Below, in pieces: positions 51,749 to 59,808 of a stretch of DNA of 64,000 nt (position 1 is the stretch's first letter; the number at the start of each line of letters is the position of its first letter). Source of the stretch: Amnibacterium flavum. GTDB lineage: Bacteria; Actinomycetota; Actinomycetes; Actinomycetales; Microbacteriaceae. The stretch covers positions 682,001-746,000 of the forward strand of contig NZ_QEOP01000002.1 in NCBI RefSeq assembly GCF_003097495.1. Direction: 5' to 3'. Position numbers and translations under genes: made by a program. The notes under the pieces are model-generated. The model was not told the DNA's origin. It saw nothing but the letters and a program-made list of their open reading frames with translations, and did no database searches.

Positions 51749-52621
51749 GTGACGCTACCCCGCACCGACACGCTCGTCGACTATCCGGCCGGAGCCGTCG
51801 AGAGCTCCAGCACGGTCGTCCATGCCGCAGCTCACGGAGACCGCACCGTCGTCCTGCTCGATCGGACCGCAGCCCACGCCGTGGACTCCGCCTGGCCCGA
51901 TCAAGGTCCCGACCTGGGCGTGCTCGTCGTCCGCGATGTCGAGGTGCCGATCCTCGATGTGGTGGTGGGCGCGACGGATGGCACCGGCCTGTTCCTCGGG
52001 ACCGACGTCCCTGTCCGCAAGGGGACAGACGGATGGGCCTTCGTCGTCGCTCACCTCGTCGACGCGGCGGCCGAGGTGGTCGAAGGCGATGAGGTGCAGG
52101 TCGTCGTAGACGCGGCGTACCGCGGGGCGCTGTCGGCCGGTCACACGGCCTGCCACCTCGCGTCGCTCGCGCTCAACCGCGCCCTGGCGAACGCCTGGTC
52201 GAAGGAGGTCGCCGTCGACGCGCTCGGGCAGCCGAACTTCGACGCCCTCGCCGTCGAGACGACGGCGATCCTCGAATACGGTTCCCGCGACGAATACCGG
52301 ATCGGCAAGTCGCTTCGCCGGAAGGGCTTCGATGTCGGATCGCTCGACGCTCTCGCGTCGCTCGAGGCCGAGGTGAACGAGACCCTCACCTGGTGGCTCG
52401 ACACGGGAGTCGACGTCCGAATCGATCGCGACGGGGGCGGCCTGACCGATCGGCGCTACTGGGTGTGCGAGCTGCCGGAGGGCGAGGCCCGCATCCCGTG
52501 CGGCGGTACCCACGTCTCGTCGCTCAGCGCGCTTGGAGGCATCTCCGTGTCGCTCGAGCTCGCTCAGCTCGAGGGCGCGCTCGGTCTCACGATGCTGACG
52601 ACCGCCCTTCCCGGCTCCTGA
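51749..52621 (+). CDS. AlaX-like alanyl-tRNA editing protein
   Basis: 290 residues from GTG 51749. Two metal-site motifs of the AlaRS editing fold are intact: H-T-A-C-H in SAGHTACHLASLALN and C-G-G-T-H in ARIPCGGTHVSSL. The long N-terminal half (1-125) is a beta-rich domain like the one before the editing site in AlaX proteins. It would hydrolyse mischarged Ser- or Gly-tRNA(Ala). A few substitutions around the site make the exact substrate uncertain. Confidence 0.8.
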   Translation: MTLPRTDTLVDYPAGAVESSSTVVHAAAHGDRTVVLLDRTAAHAVDSAWPDQGPDLGVLVVRDVEVPILDVVVGATDGTGLFLGTDVPVRKGTDGWAFVVAHLVDAAAEVVEGDEVQVVVDAAYRGALSAGHTACHLASLALNRALANAWSKEVAVDALGQPNFDALAVETTAILEYGSRDEYRIGKSLRRKGFDVGSLDALASLEAEVNETLTWWLDTGVDVRIDRDGGGLTDRRYWVCELPEGEARIPCGGTHVSSLSALGGISVSLELAQLEGALGLTMLTTALPGS

Positions 52622-52631
52622 TCGAACCGGC

Positions 52632-52845
52632 ACCGCCCGCCCGGTGAGCCCGTCGAAACGCTGGCTGGCACCGCCCGTTGAGCCCGTCGAAACGAAGGCC
52701 GGGCGTCGCCCGTTGAGCCCGTCGAAACGCAGGCTGGGCACCGCCCGTTGAGCCCGTCGAAACGCAGGCTGGGCACCGCCCGTTGAGCCCGTCGAAACGC
52801 AGGCTGGGCACCGCCCGTTGAGCCCGTCGAAACGAAGACACCGGC
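52632..52845. repeat. Tandem 35-bp repeat array
   Basis: About six copies of a 35-base unit, ccgcccgttgagcccgtcg then aaacgcaggctgggca. Clean copies are at 52671-52705, 52706-52740, 52741-52775 and 52776-52810, with degenerate ones at both ends. There are no unique spacers, so it is not a CRISPR. The core gttgagcccgtcgaaacg is the kind of dispersed motif seen across Microbacteriaceae intergenics. Confidence 0.9.
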
Positions 52846-52887
52846 GTCCCGTCAGATCCGGTGCCGCACCTGCGGGATGATGGGGTG

Positions 52888-53769
52888 GTGCCTGATCTCG
52901 GTCTTCTCTTCGACGTCGACGGTCCACTCGCGAGTCCTGACTCCCGCACCGTGGCCGTGCCCAGCATCCTCACCGACCTGGTGACCCTCGCCCGCGGAGG
53001 TGTCCCGATCGCGTTCATCACCGGGCGGTCCGATGTCTTCATCCGCTCGCAGGTCGTCGAGCCGCTCTTCGCGACCGGTCTCGCTGACGCTTTGCGGCAG
53101 GGTGGGGCGGGAATGTTCGCCGTCTTCGAGAAAGGCGGCGCTTGGGCCGAGATAACCCCCGAGGGAATGCCGGAGGCGACGGTCGACGAATCCGTCGCGT
53201 TCCCGGACGACGTGGTTCGCGGAATCGAGGCCCTGGTCGCTGACGGTTTCGCCGACACGATGTTCTTCGACGACACCAAGCGGGCGATGATCTCGATCGA
53301 GGCGCGCACCGATGTCGACCGCGCCGCCTATCACGCGGCGCAGGGACCCTTCGAGGCGGCGGCGTTCGATCTGATCGCCGGGCGCGGTCTCGGAATCCGG
53401 ATGGGCGACGAGCTGCGCCCCGACGCAGACGGCGCCGTGTCGTTCCGTGTCGAGCCGACGATCATCTCGACCGACATCGAGTCGATCACCCTCGATAAGG
53501 ACCGCGGTGCCGAACGCGCGCTCGCCTACTTCGCGTCCTTCGGTGATCTGCCGACGCGGTGGCGGACCGTCGGCGACTCGCGCAGCGACTACCTGATGGC
53601 CGATCACCTGCACACTGAGGGCTACGACGTCGCGCATGTCGACGTCCGGCCGAGCGACGGCGTGCTCGAGCGGCCGTATCCGATCGTCACCGTCGGGGAC
53701 CTGATCCACGACGAGGCCGGAGCCGCATTCCTCGCCCACTGGGTCGAGGAGCTCGGACTCGCCCGCTGA
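52888..53769 (+). CDS. HAD superfamily hydrolase-like protein
   Basis: 293 residues from GTG 52888 (GTG 52861 is in frame). HAD motif I is altered: LLFDVDGPLAS keeps D-V-D-G. Motif II is in AFITGRSD, and the end WRTVGDSRSDYLMADHL carries a motif IV-like Asp pair. A cap of about 130 residues lies between. Probably a Cof/sucrose-phosphatase-like phosphatase of unknown substrate. Confidence 0.78.
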   Translation: MPDLGLLFDVDGPLASPDSRTVAVPSILTDLVTLARGGVPIAFITGRSDVFIRSQVVEPLFATGLADALRQGGAGMFAVFEKGGAWAEITPEGMPEATVDESVAFPDDVVRGIEALVADGFADTMFFDDTKRAMISIEARTDVDRAAYHAAQGPFEAAAFDLIAGRGLGIRMGDELRPDADGAVSFRVEPTIISTDIESITLDKDRGAERALAYFASFGDLPTRWRTVGDSRSDYLMADHLHTEGYDVAHVDVRPSDGVLERPYPIVTVGDLIHDEAGAAFLAHWVEELGLAR

Positions 53770-53785
53770 GTTCCCTCTGGAGGGA

Positions 53786-55222
53786 TCAGCGGCCCGCGGC
53801 GTAGTGCGCGGCGACCTTGGCGGCAGTGAGGGCTGTCGTGTAGGCAGCGGTTCCGTCGACGGTGCCGGCGAAGAAGTTGCTCGTCGGCGCACTGGGCCAT
53901 CCGCTGAGCGTGTCACCGCCGACCCGCCAGTACCCGGTCAGAGAACGCGCTGCGGTGACCGACGAGTTCGTGGCCACCTGCGTGCCGTCGATGTAGAGGA
54001 TCATTCCCGCCGAAGACAGCGTCGCCGTCGCGAGGTGCCAAGCGCCGTCGTTGTACGAGATCGGGCTGGTGATCGCGGTCCTGGTTCCGGTCGGCTGAAC
54101 ACCGAACGAGATCTTGCCGGCGTTCGTCATGTAGAGGTGACGATCGGCGTTGCTCGAGGTGCCGGTCTGCGCGTTTCCGAAGCCGATGATGCGGCCGCCC
54201 GAGGCGGTGGTGGTCTTGAACCAGGCCTCGATCGTGAACGTGTTGGTCCCGGCGACGCTGTTCGGCGTGCTGACGTAACCGGTGCTGCCGTCGAGGGTGA
54301 GCGCCGGCGTGGCGCCCGCAACGCAGCTGCCGGCAACCCGCGTGGTTGTTCCGCGGAGCGTTCCGGTACGGGCGTTGCCTGAGGTGTCGGTCACGGAGGT
54401 GCCCGTGGTCTCGGCGTAGCGGTAGTAGAAGTACGGGCTGTCGGGCGCTGCGGGCGTGAGGCAGTCGTACGCTGCGGCGGCCGACAGAGCGGATGACGGG
54501 TTGGGGCTCGCGGCCGAGAAGGCGGCGCTTGCGGGCGCCGACGTGAGTGTCGTGAGTCCGATGCCCGCGAGGATGACTCCGACCACTGCGCCAACGGTAC
54601 CCACGAGGACGAAGGGTCGGCGGTTCGGGGCCGTCCGCGGGCGGCGGCTCGCGACCGCAGCACGCGACCGCAGGCGGAAGAGAGCCGGCGTGGTCGGGTC
54701 CATCTTGACCATCAGGAAGAGAAGGGCGCCGACGGCGGCGGCCGCGACGAGCGGAAGCGGCTGAGCGTCGCGCAGCCAGACGACGGGCAGGCCGACGTAG
54801 GGGATGCGGAGGACTCCAGCGCCGACGACGTCGGCCGGGTCGACGTGCGACGAGTCAGGCTCGGGGTTGGCGTCGCCCTTGAGGACGAGCATTCCCTTGT
54901 CGTCCGTCGACGCGAAGCGGTGCAGACGCAGCCGGCCTTCGTGGTCGGGATCCTTCACGAGCAGGATCTGACCGACCTTGAGGTCCGTACCGGCCAGGGG
55001 CATCGAGACGATGACGTCTCCGGTGCGGACGTTCGGGGCCATCGAGTCGCTCATCACGGTGGTCGGGGCCCAGCCCCAGGTCGCGGGGATCGCGGCCCAG
55101 AGCAGCATGCTCGCTGCCGCGAGGAGGATTCCTCGGGCAAGGGATGAGATGGTCGCGGCGACGGGCGCCGGAAGACGACGAGGTCGGCGAGGTGCCGCGT
55201 CGTCCATGTTGTTGGTGATCAT
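53786..55222 (-). CDS. ER-type (SipW-like) signal peptidase I fused to a LamG domain
   Basis: 478 residues. Residues 1-175 are an S26B signal peptidase: helix at 28-48, catalytic Ser60 in VMSDSMAPNVRTGD, His101 in RLRLHRF (instead of the bacterial Lys), Asp117 in KGDANP, and a second helix at 155-173. Residues 203-234 are a third hydrophobic segment with an APASA-AFSA cleavage-like end. Residues 255-478 are a LamG/concanavalin-type domain (TFTIEAWFKTT, HLATATLSSAGMILYIDGTQ). SipW enzymes mature TasA-type matrix proteins; its TasA-like partner is directly upstream. Start ATG 55222 has AGGA spaced 4 bases. Confidence 0.88.
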   Translation of the reverse strand: MITNNMDDAAPRRPRRLPAPVAATISSLARGILLAAASMLLWAAIPATWGWAPTTVMSDSMAPNVRTGDVIVSMPLAGTDLKVGQILLVKDPDHEGRLRLHRFASTDDKGMLVLKGDANPEPDSSHVDPADVVGAGVLRIPYVGLPVVWLRDAQPLPLVAAAAVGALLFLMVKMDPTTPALFRLRSRAAVASRRPRTAPNRRPFVLVGTVGAVVGVILAGIGLTTLTSAPASAAFSAASPNPSSALSAAAAYDCLTPAAPDSPYFYYRYAETTGTSVTDTSGNARTGTLRGTTTRVAGSCVAGATPALTLDGSTGYVSTPNSVAGTNTFTIEAWFKTTTASGGRIIGFGNAQTGTSSNADRHLYMTNAGKISFGVQPTGTRTAITSPISYNDGAWHLATATLSSAGMILYIDGTQVATNSSVTAARSLTGYWRVGGDTLSGWPSAPTSNFFAGTVDGTAAYTTALTAAKVAAHYAAGR

Positions 55223-55281
55223 TGGTTCCTCCCCTTCCTCGTCGTCATTCCATTGCGTCTGTCACGCGTTGTGTTGCCCGA

Positions 55282-55305
55282 CCGATCGATATCCCCCTCG
55301 ATCGG
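55282..55305 (-). promoter_or_regulatory. Hairpin between TasA-like gene and sipW fusion
   Basis: 8-base arms ccgatcga (55282-55289) and tcgatcgg (55298-55305), loop of 8. It is in the 96-base spacer between the two minus-strand genes. It may partly terminate or protect the upstream transcript so that substrate and protease are made in different amounts. Confidence 0.5.
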
Positions 55306-55318
55306 CCGGACGCTCGGG

Positions 55319-55924
55319 TCAGCTGTTCTGGGTCTCCCAGGTGAAGCCGAGGGCGGCGGTGCCGCCCTGAGTCGTGTTCGGCGCCGCGGCGTCGACGGTA
55401 TAGGTGATCTGGTAGGTGCGCGTCTCGGTCGCGGTTCCGGTGGGCGCCCAGTTGCCGAGACCATTCGAGTAACCCGTGTGCGAGGTGCCGAAGGCGGCGA
55501 GCGTGCCGTTGTAGAGCGACGATCCCGACGAGAGGGCGGTGAAGCCGGTGCAGGATCCGAACGATCCTCCGGTGCCCTGGACGACGGAGAGGTTGATGCT
55601 CGAGCTCAGCGCGTTCGTGGTCGCAGCAGCCGTGCCGTAGAGCTTCACAGCCGAGGGCAGCGAGCCCGACGAGCTGACGACGATGCACTTGGTGCCGGTC
55701 GAGCCGGGCTTGAGGTTGCTCGCGGTGAAGAGCGCGGTGGTCGAGTCGTCGTCGGAGAGCGAGACGGTGCCGGCAGCCCAATTGCTGGTCGGGTTGGTCG
55801 TGGTCGCCGAGAAGGCCGAGTACGAGGCACCCGCGATGGTCAGGCCGCTGAGCACGAGGGCCGCGGGAATCGCGCCCCACTTGATGACCTGCGAGACGCG
55901 GAGAGCGTTGATGGTGACAGACAT
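55319..55924 (-). CDS. TasA/camelysin-like exported protein with SipW-type signal
   Basis: 201 residues from the ATG at 55922-55924, with GGAG spaced 6 bases. A long hydrophobic signal (about 15-40) ends in GASYSAFSATTTNPTSNWAA, the layout of SipW-dependent substrates, where A-x-F-S and N-[TS]-x-x-x-A-G-T follow the cleavage site. The mature part is Ser/Thr/Gly-rich with beta character and two Cys (KCIVVS and FGSCTG) that could form a disulfide. Probably a secreted fibre or surface protein. The regulator at 56120 is divergent. Confidence 0.75.
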   Translation of the reverse strand: MSVTINALRVSQVIKWGAIPAALVLSGLTIAGASYSAFSATTTNPTSNWAAGTVSLSDDDSTTALFTASNLKPGSTGTKCIVVSSSGSLPSAVKLYGTAAATTNALSSSINLSVVQGTGGSFGSCTGFTALSSGSSLYNGTLAAFGTSHTGYSNGLGNWAPTGTATETRTYQITYTVDAAAPNTTQGGTAALGFTWETQNS

Positions 55925-56119
55925 GATTTGCTCCAGTTCGAAATTTCAACCGCCCCCCAATGAGCCGGCCTGCGCCCCGTTTCCCCCGGGCGCAGAGATA
56001 AACTATGAACAAGAAGCTTGGTTGTCAAGATAAAAGATCAAGAAGTTTCTTTTTTTTTCGTCTTCTTGGTAGTTGATGTAATATAGAAGTATCAATTGGC
56101 CCACAAATAGGGGACATCA
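55925..56119. promoter_or_regulatory. AT-rich divergent regulatory region with palindromes and a T9 tract
   Basis: 195 bases much richer in A and T than anything else in the window, between the TasA-like gene and the MarR gene. It contains caagaag (56039-56045) with cttcttg (56062-56068), a run of nine T (56050-56058), cttg-gttgt-caag (56017-56029), and ttgat (56073-56077) with atcaa (56091-56095) around an A/T core. These are plausible MarR operator sites. Confidence 0.6.
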
Positions 56120-56590
56120 ATGCCAGAAGATATGCCGAACGGTGGCGACGACGTCGATTCCGTCATCCCATCCGACTTCGCGGGTCCCATGATGGCGGCC
56201 GCGGATTTCTCGGACGCGCTCGACATCATCAAGCACAACCACGCCGTCGCCATGGGGGTGGCCGTGCCCGAGATGATGGCGATGAGCTACATCCTCCAGT
56301 CGGGGTCCACGACGCCCAAGGCTCTGGCGAACTACCTGCGGATGTCGACCGGCGCGGTCACCGCGCTTCTCGACCGGCTCGAGACCATCGGGGCCGTGCT
56401 CCGCAAGCCGAACCCGAACGATCGGCGCAGCACCCTGGTCGAACTCACGGAGACCGGATCCACCTCCATCTCGGGGGACTGGAGGGACTTCGAGGAACGA
56501 CTCAGCTCCGTGGCTAAATCGCGCACGAAGATGGAGCTCGAGATCATCACGAGCTTCCTCCTCGACTTCTCGCAGGCGCTCCGGCGCTGA
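56120..56590 (+). CDS. MarR family transcriptional regulator
   Basis: 156 residues. Winged helix: PEMMAMSYILQSGSTTPKAL, then YLRMSTGAVTALLDRLETIG and the wing PNPNDRRSTLVELTETG. The acidic N-terminal 25 residues are extra. The divergent position next to an operator-rich AT segment indicates control of the TasA-like/SipW operon and of itself. Confidence 0.87.
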   Translation: MPEDMPNGGDDVDSVIPSDFAGPMMAAADFSDALDIIKHNHAVAMGVAVPEMMAMSYILQSGSTTPKALANYLRMSTGAVTALLDRLETIGAVLRKPNPNDRRSTLVELTETGSTSISGDWRDFEERLSSVAKSRTKMELEIITSFLLDFSQALRR

Positions 56591-56609
56591 ATCGCTTTCC
56601 GTGAAACGA

Positions 56610-56652
56610 CGAAGGGCCCGTCCCGATCATCTAGATCGGGACGGGCCCTTCG
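56610..56652. terminator. Bidirectional terminator
   Basis: 18-base perfect arms cgaagggcccgtcccgat (56610-56627) and atcgggacgggcccttcg (56635-56652), with loop catctag, followed by ttctt. It is shared by the MarR gene and the convergent DUF7455-like gene. Confidence 0.9.
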
Positions 56653-56695
56653 TTCTTCGAACCGTCAGTGGCTCGATTCGCCCGAGGGCGGAGAG

Positions 56696-56920
56696 TCAGC
56701 TGCGCTGGTCGCCCAGCAGCTTGCTCGACTCGTCGTGCCAGCTGCGCGCGACGCTCTCGAGCTTGTCCTGGTACTTCTTGCCGTGGTGAGCGCAGAACAG
56801 CAGCTCACCACTGCCGAGTTCGACTCGGATGTAAGCCTGTGCGCCGCAGCTGTCGCAGCGGTCGAGAGCGGTCAGCTCATAGGTGGGAGCGTCAAGGGCG
56901 TCAGTTGCGGTGTTCGACAT
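56696..56920 (-). CDS. DUF7455-like small zinc-ribbon protein
   Basis: 74 residues from the ATG at 56918-56920, with AGAGGAG spaced 7 bases. The product has LTALDRCDSCGAQAYIRVEL and LLFCAHHGKKY, a C-x-x-C plus C-x-H-H zinc site, then a helix with SWHDES. This family is commonly encoded between sigA and parE in actinobacteria, which fits its place just upstream of and divergent from parE. The function is unknown. Confidence 0.85.
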   Translation of the reverse strand: MSNTATDALDAPTYELTALDRCDSCGAQAYIRVELGSGELLFCAHHGKKYQDKLESVARSWHDESSKLLGDQRS

Positions 56921-57131
56921 GTGCTGCTCCTCTAGCGGTGTGGGTCTCACTGAAGTTGAACAATGAAACCACGCGTTTGTTCCGTGTTCGCCCAGTGTCG
57001 CGCCGTTTCGCTCTACGCGTAGAAGATCGTTACACGAATGCCGCACGGCGTTCACACGTGCCGGGGGGAGCGGAAGGGCTTCCCGGCGTGGGCCGGTCGT
57101 GGTGTCTGCGCGGGCGGTTAACCTTGCACGC

Positions 57132-59231
57132 GTGGCAGCACAGGATTACTCGGCTCGGCATCTCTCCGTCCTCGAAGGGCTCGAGGCGGTGCGCAAGCGA
57201 CCCGGCATGTACATCGGCTCCACCGATTCGCGCGGGCTCATGCACTGCCTGTGGGAGGTCATCGACAACTCCGTCGACGAGGCTCTGGCGGGCAACGGCA
57301 GTGCCATCACCGTGCTGCTGCACAAGGACGGCAGTGTCGAGGTCGGCGACAAGGGTCGCGGCATCCCCGTCGACATCGAACCCAAGACCGGGCTGACCGG
57401 GGTCGAGGTCGTGTTCACCAAGCTGCACGCCGGCGGCAAGTTCGGCAGCGGATCGTATGCCGCCTCCGGTGGACTGCACGGTGTGGGCGCCTCGGTCGTC
57501 AATGCGCTCTCCGAGCGGCTCGACGTCGAGGTCGACCGCGGCGGCAAGACCTATGCGATGTCGTTCCACCGGGGTGAGCCCGGCAACTTCGCCGACGGGG
57601 CCGGAGTCACGGGGGAGTCGTCGAAGAGTCCCACCTCCGCCTTCTCGCCGTTCGTCTCGGGCAGCGAGCTGGCCGTCGTCGGAAAGGTCGCCAAGGGCGT
57701 CACCGGCACCCGGGTCCGGTACTGGGCCGACCGTCAGATCTTCTCGCCCGAGGCGACCTTCTCCCTCGAGGATCTGGTCACGCGTGCGCGCCAGACGGCG
57801 TTCCTCGTTCCCGGGCTCGCCATCGAGATCCGGGATGAGCGCGGCGACGAGCCGGTCGAGCAGCGCTTCCACTACGAGGGGGGAATCGGCGAGTACGCCG
57901 ACTTCCTCGCGCCGGATGAGCCCGTCACCGAGACCTGGCGCGTCGTCGGCTCCGGCACCTTCACCGAGACCGTTCCGGTTCTGCAGGAGAACGGCCACAT
58001 GGTGCCCACCGAGGTCGAACGCACCTGCGAGGTCGACATCGCCCTGCGCTGGGGGACCGGATACGACACGACCCTCCGCAGCTACGTCAACATCATCGCG
58101 ACCCCCAAGGGCGGCAGTCACCAGGCGGGCTTCGAGACCGGCCTGCTGAAGGTGCTCCGCACCCAGGTCGAGGCGAACGCGCGACGACTGAAGGTGGGGA
58201 CCGACAAGCTCGAGAAGGACGATGTGCTCGCCGGGCTCACGGCGGTGCTCACCGTCAGGCTCCCCGAGCCGCAGTTCGAGGGTCAGACCAAGGAGGTCCT
58301 CGGCACCCCCGCTGCCCGTGCGATCGTCTCCAACGTCCTCACCAAGGCCCTCACCGACCGCTTCGTCTCGACGAAGCGCGAGGACAAGACCCAGTCCGGC
58401 ATCGTGCTCGACAAGGTCGTCGCCGAGATGAAGGCCCGCATCTCCGCGCGCGCCCACAAGGAGACGCAGCGTCGCAAGAACGCGCTCGAGTCGTCGTCGC
58501 TGCCCACCAAGCTCGTCGACTGCCGCAGCAATGACGTCGCCCACAGCGAGCTGTTCATTGTCGAGGGCGACTCCGCTCTCGGAACAGCGAAGCTCGCCCG
58601 CGACAGCGAATACCAGGCCCTCCTGCCGATCCGGGGCAAGATCCTCAACGTTCAGAAGGCCTCCATCGCGGACATGCTGAGCAACAGCGAGTGCGCGTCG
58701 ATCCTGCAGGTGATCGGAGCCGGGTCCGGTCGGTCGTTCGACCTCAGCATGGCCCGCTACGGCAAGGTCATCCTGATGAGCGACGCCGATGTCGACGGCG
58801 CGCACATCCGCACCCTGCTGCTGACCCTGTTCTTCCGCTACATGCGTCCGCTCATCGAGGACGGCCGGGTCTTCGCGGCCGTGCCGCCGCTCCACCGGGT
58901 GGTCGTGATGAACCCGGGCAGCAAGCCCAACGACATCCTCTACACGTACTCCGAGAAGGAGTTGCACGGTCTGCTGTCGCAGCTCGAGAAGCAGAAGAAG
59001 CGCTACCAGGATCCGATCCAGCGCTACAAGGGCCTCGGCGAGATGGATGCCGACCAGCTGGCCTCGACCACGATGGACCGCAAGCACCGCATGCTGCGCC
59101 GGGTCCGGGTCGCCGACGCCGCCTCGGCCGAGAAGGTGTTCGAGCTGCTCATGGGCAACGACGTCGCGCCGCGCAAGGAGTTCATCATCGAGGGGTCCGA
59201 CCGCCTCGACAAGGAGCGCATCGACGCCTGA
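57132..59231 (+). CDS. parE: DNA topoisomerase IV subunit B (type IIA, ATPase subunit)
   Basis: 699 residues from GTG 57132. GHKL ATPase motifs: EVIDNSVDEALAG, VGDKGRGIPVD and GGLHGVGASVVNALSE. The TOPRIM domain has FIVEGDSALGTAKLAR, ILNVQKASIADMLSN and LMSDADVDGAHIRTLLLT. It could be called gyrB-like; pairing with the parC at 60756 and lack of an adjacent gyrA support the topoisomerase IV call. It works with ParC to decatenate chromosomes. Confidence 0.9.
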   Translation: MAAQDYSARHLSVLEGLEAVRKRPGMYIGSTDSRGLMHCLWEVIDNSVDEALAGNGSAITVLLHKDGSVEVGDKGRGIPVDIEPKTGLTGVEVVFTKLHAGGKFGSGSYAASGGLHGVGASVVNALSERLDVEVDRGGKTYAMSFHRGEPGNFADGAGVTGESSKSPTSAFSPFVSGSELAVVGKVAKGVTGTRVRYWADRQIFSPEATFSLEDLVTRARQTAFLVPGLAIEIRDERGDEPVEQRFHYEGGIGEYADFLAPDEPVTETWRVVGSGTFTETVPVLQENGHMVPTEVERTCEVDIALRWGTGYDTTLRSYVNIIATPKGGSHQAGFETGLLKVLRTQVEANARRLKVGTDKLEKDDVLAGLTAVLTVRLPEPQFEGQTKEVLGTPAARAIVSNVLTKALTDRFVSTKREDKTQSGIVLDKVVAEMKARISARAHKETQRRKNALESSSLPTKLVDCRSNDVAHSELFIVEGDSALGTAKLARDSEYQALLPIRGKILNVQKASIADMLSNSECASILQVIGAGSGRSFDLSMARYGKVILMSDADVDGAHIRTLLLTLFFRYMRPLIEDGRVFAAVPPLHRVVVMNPGSKPNDILYTYSEKELHGLLSQLEKQKKRYQDPIQRYKGLGEMDADQLASTTMDRKHRMLRRVRVADAASAEKVFELLMGNDVAPRKEFIIEGSDRLDKERIDA

Positions 59232-59241
59232 CCTCGCCGAG

Positions 59242-59697
59242 TCAGTCGGCGGGGCTGATCACGGCTGGTCGCACGTGCTCGTAGACGACGCTCGTGCGCA
59301 CGTCGGCGACCTCGGGACGCTCGGTCAGCCGGTCGATGACGAACGAGTAGAGCTCGTCGTTGTCTGCGACCGCGACGTGCAGCAGGAAGTCCTCGTTGCC
59401 GGTGACGACGAACACGCCGAGGGTCTCGGTCAGGTTCGATGCCCACGTCCGGAACGCGTCGATGTTCTCCCTCGAAGGAGGACGGATCCTCACTGCGATC
59501 AGCGCCTGGACCGCGCGGCCGATCGCCGCGAGGTCGACCTCGAGACGGGCGCCGCGGATGACCCCTCGACGATGCAGTGCCTTCGTCCGGTCGAGCGCCG
59601 TGGTCGGCGAGACGCCCACCGACGCGGCGATGTCGCGGTTGGTTCGTCGTGCATCGCGTTGCAGTTCCCGCAGGATCGCCTTATCAAGTGCGTCCAT
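59242..59697 (-). CDS. Lrp/AsnC family transcriptional regulator
   Basis: 151 residues from the ATG at 59695-59697 (AGGA spaced 6 bases; an ATG at 59715 lacks a ribosome site). Helix-turn-helix LDKAILRELQRDARRTNRDI, AASVGVSPTTALDRTKALHR, then a RAM ligand domain (VFVVTGNEDFLLHVAVADND). It is divergent from the DUF2000 gene and probably regulates it in response to an amino acid. Confidence 0.88.
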   Translation of the reverse strand: MDALDKAILRELQRDARRTNRDIAASVGVSPTTALDRTKALHRRGVIRGARLEVDLAAIGRAVQALIAVRIRPPSRENIDAFRTWASNLTETLGVFVVTGNEDFLLHVAVADNDELYSFVIDRLTERPEVADVRTSVVYEHVRPAVISPAD

Positions 59698-59808
59698 TCC
59701 CGTTCCTTTCGGCATTGAGAAGTACTAAGTACGGCGCAGGTCGGCGAGAGTCGATCGCCGGATTACCGTGGACGCAGTATCGCGTACTTGGAACCGGAGG
59801 TGGTCGCT

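Noticed and set aside
52632-52845. Regular 35-base repeats that could be taken for a CRISPR array
   Set aside because: Units follow each other directly with no unique spacers and there are no cas genes; it is a simple tandem repeat.
53786-55222. The signal peptidase-LamG fusion as an assembly or frameshift artefact
   Set aside because: The frame is continuous from 55222 to 53786 with uniform codon use and no stop or start break at the junction.
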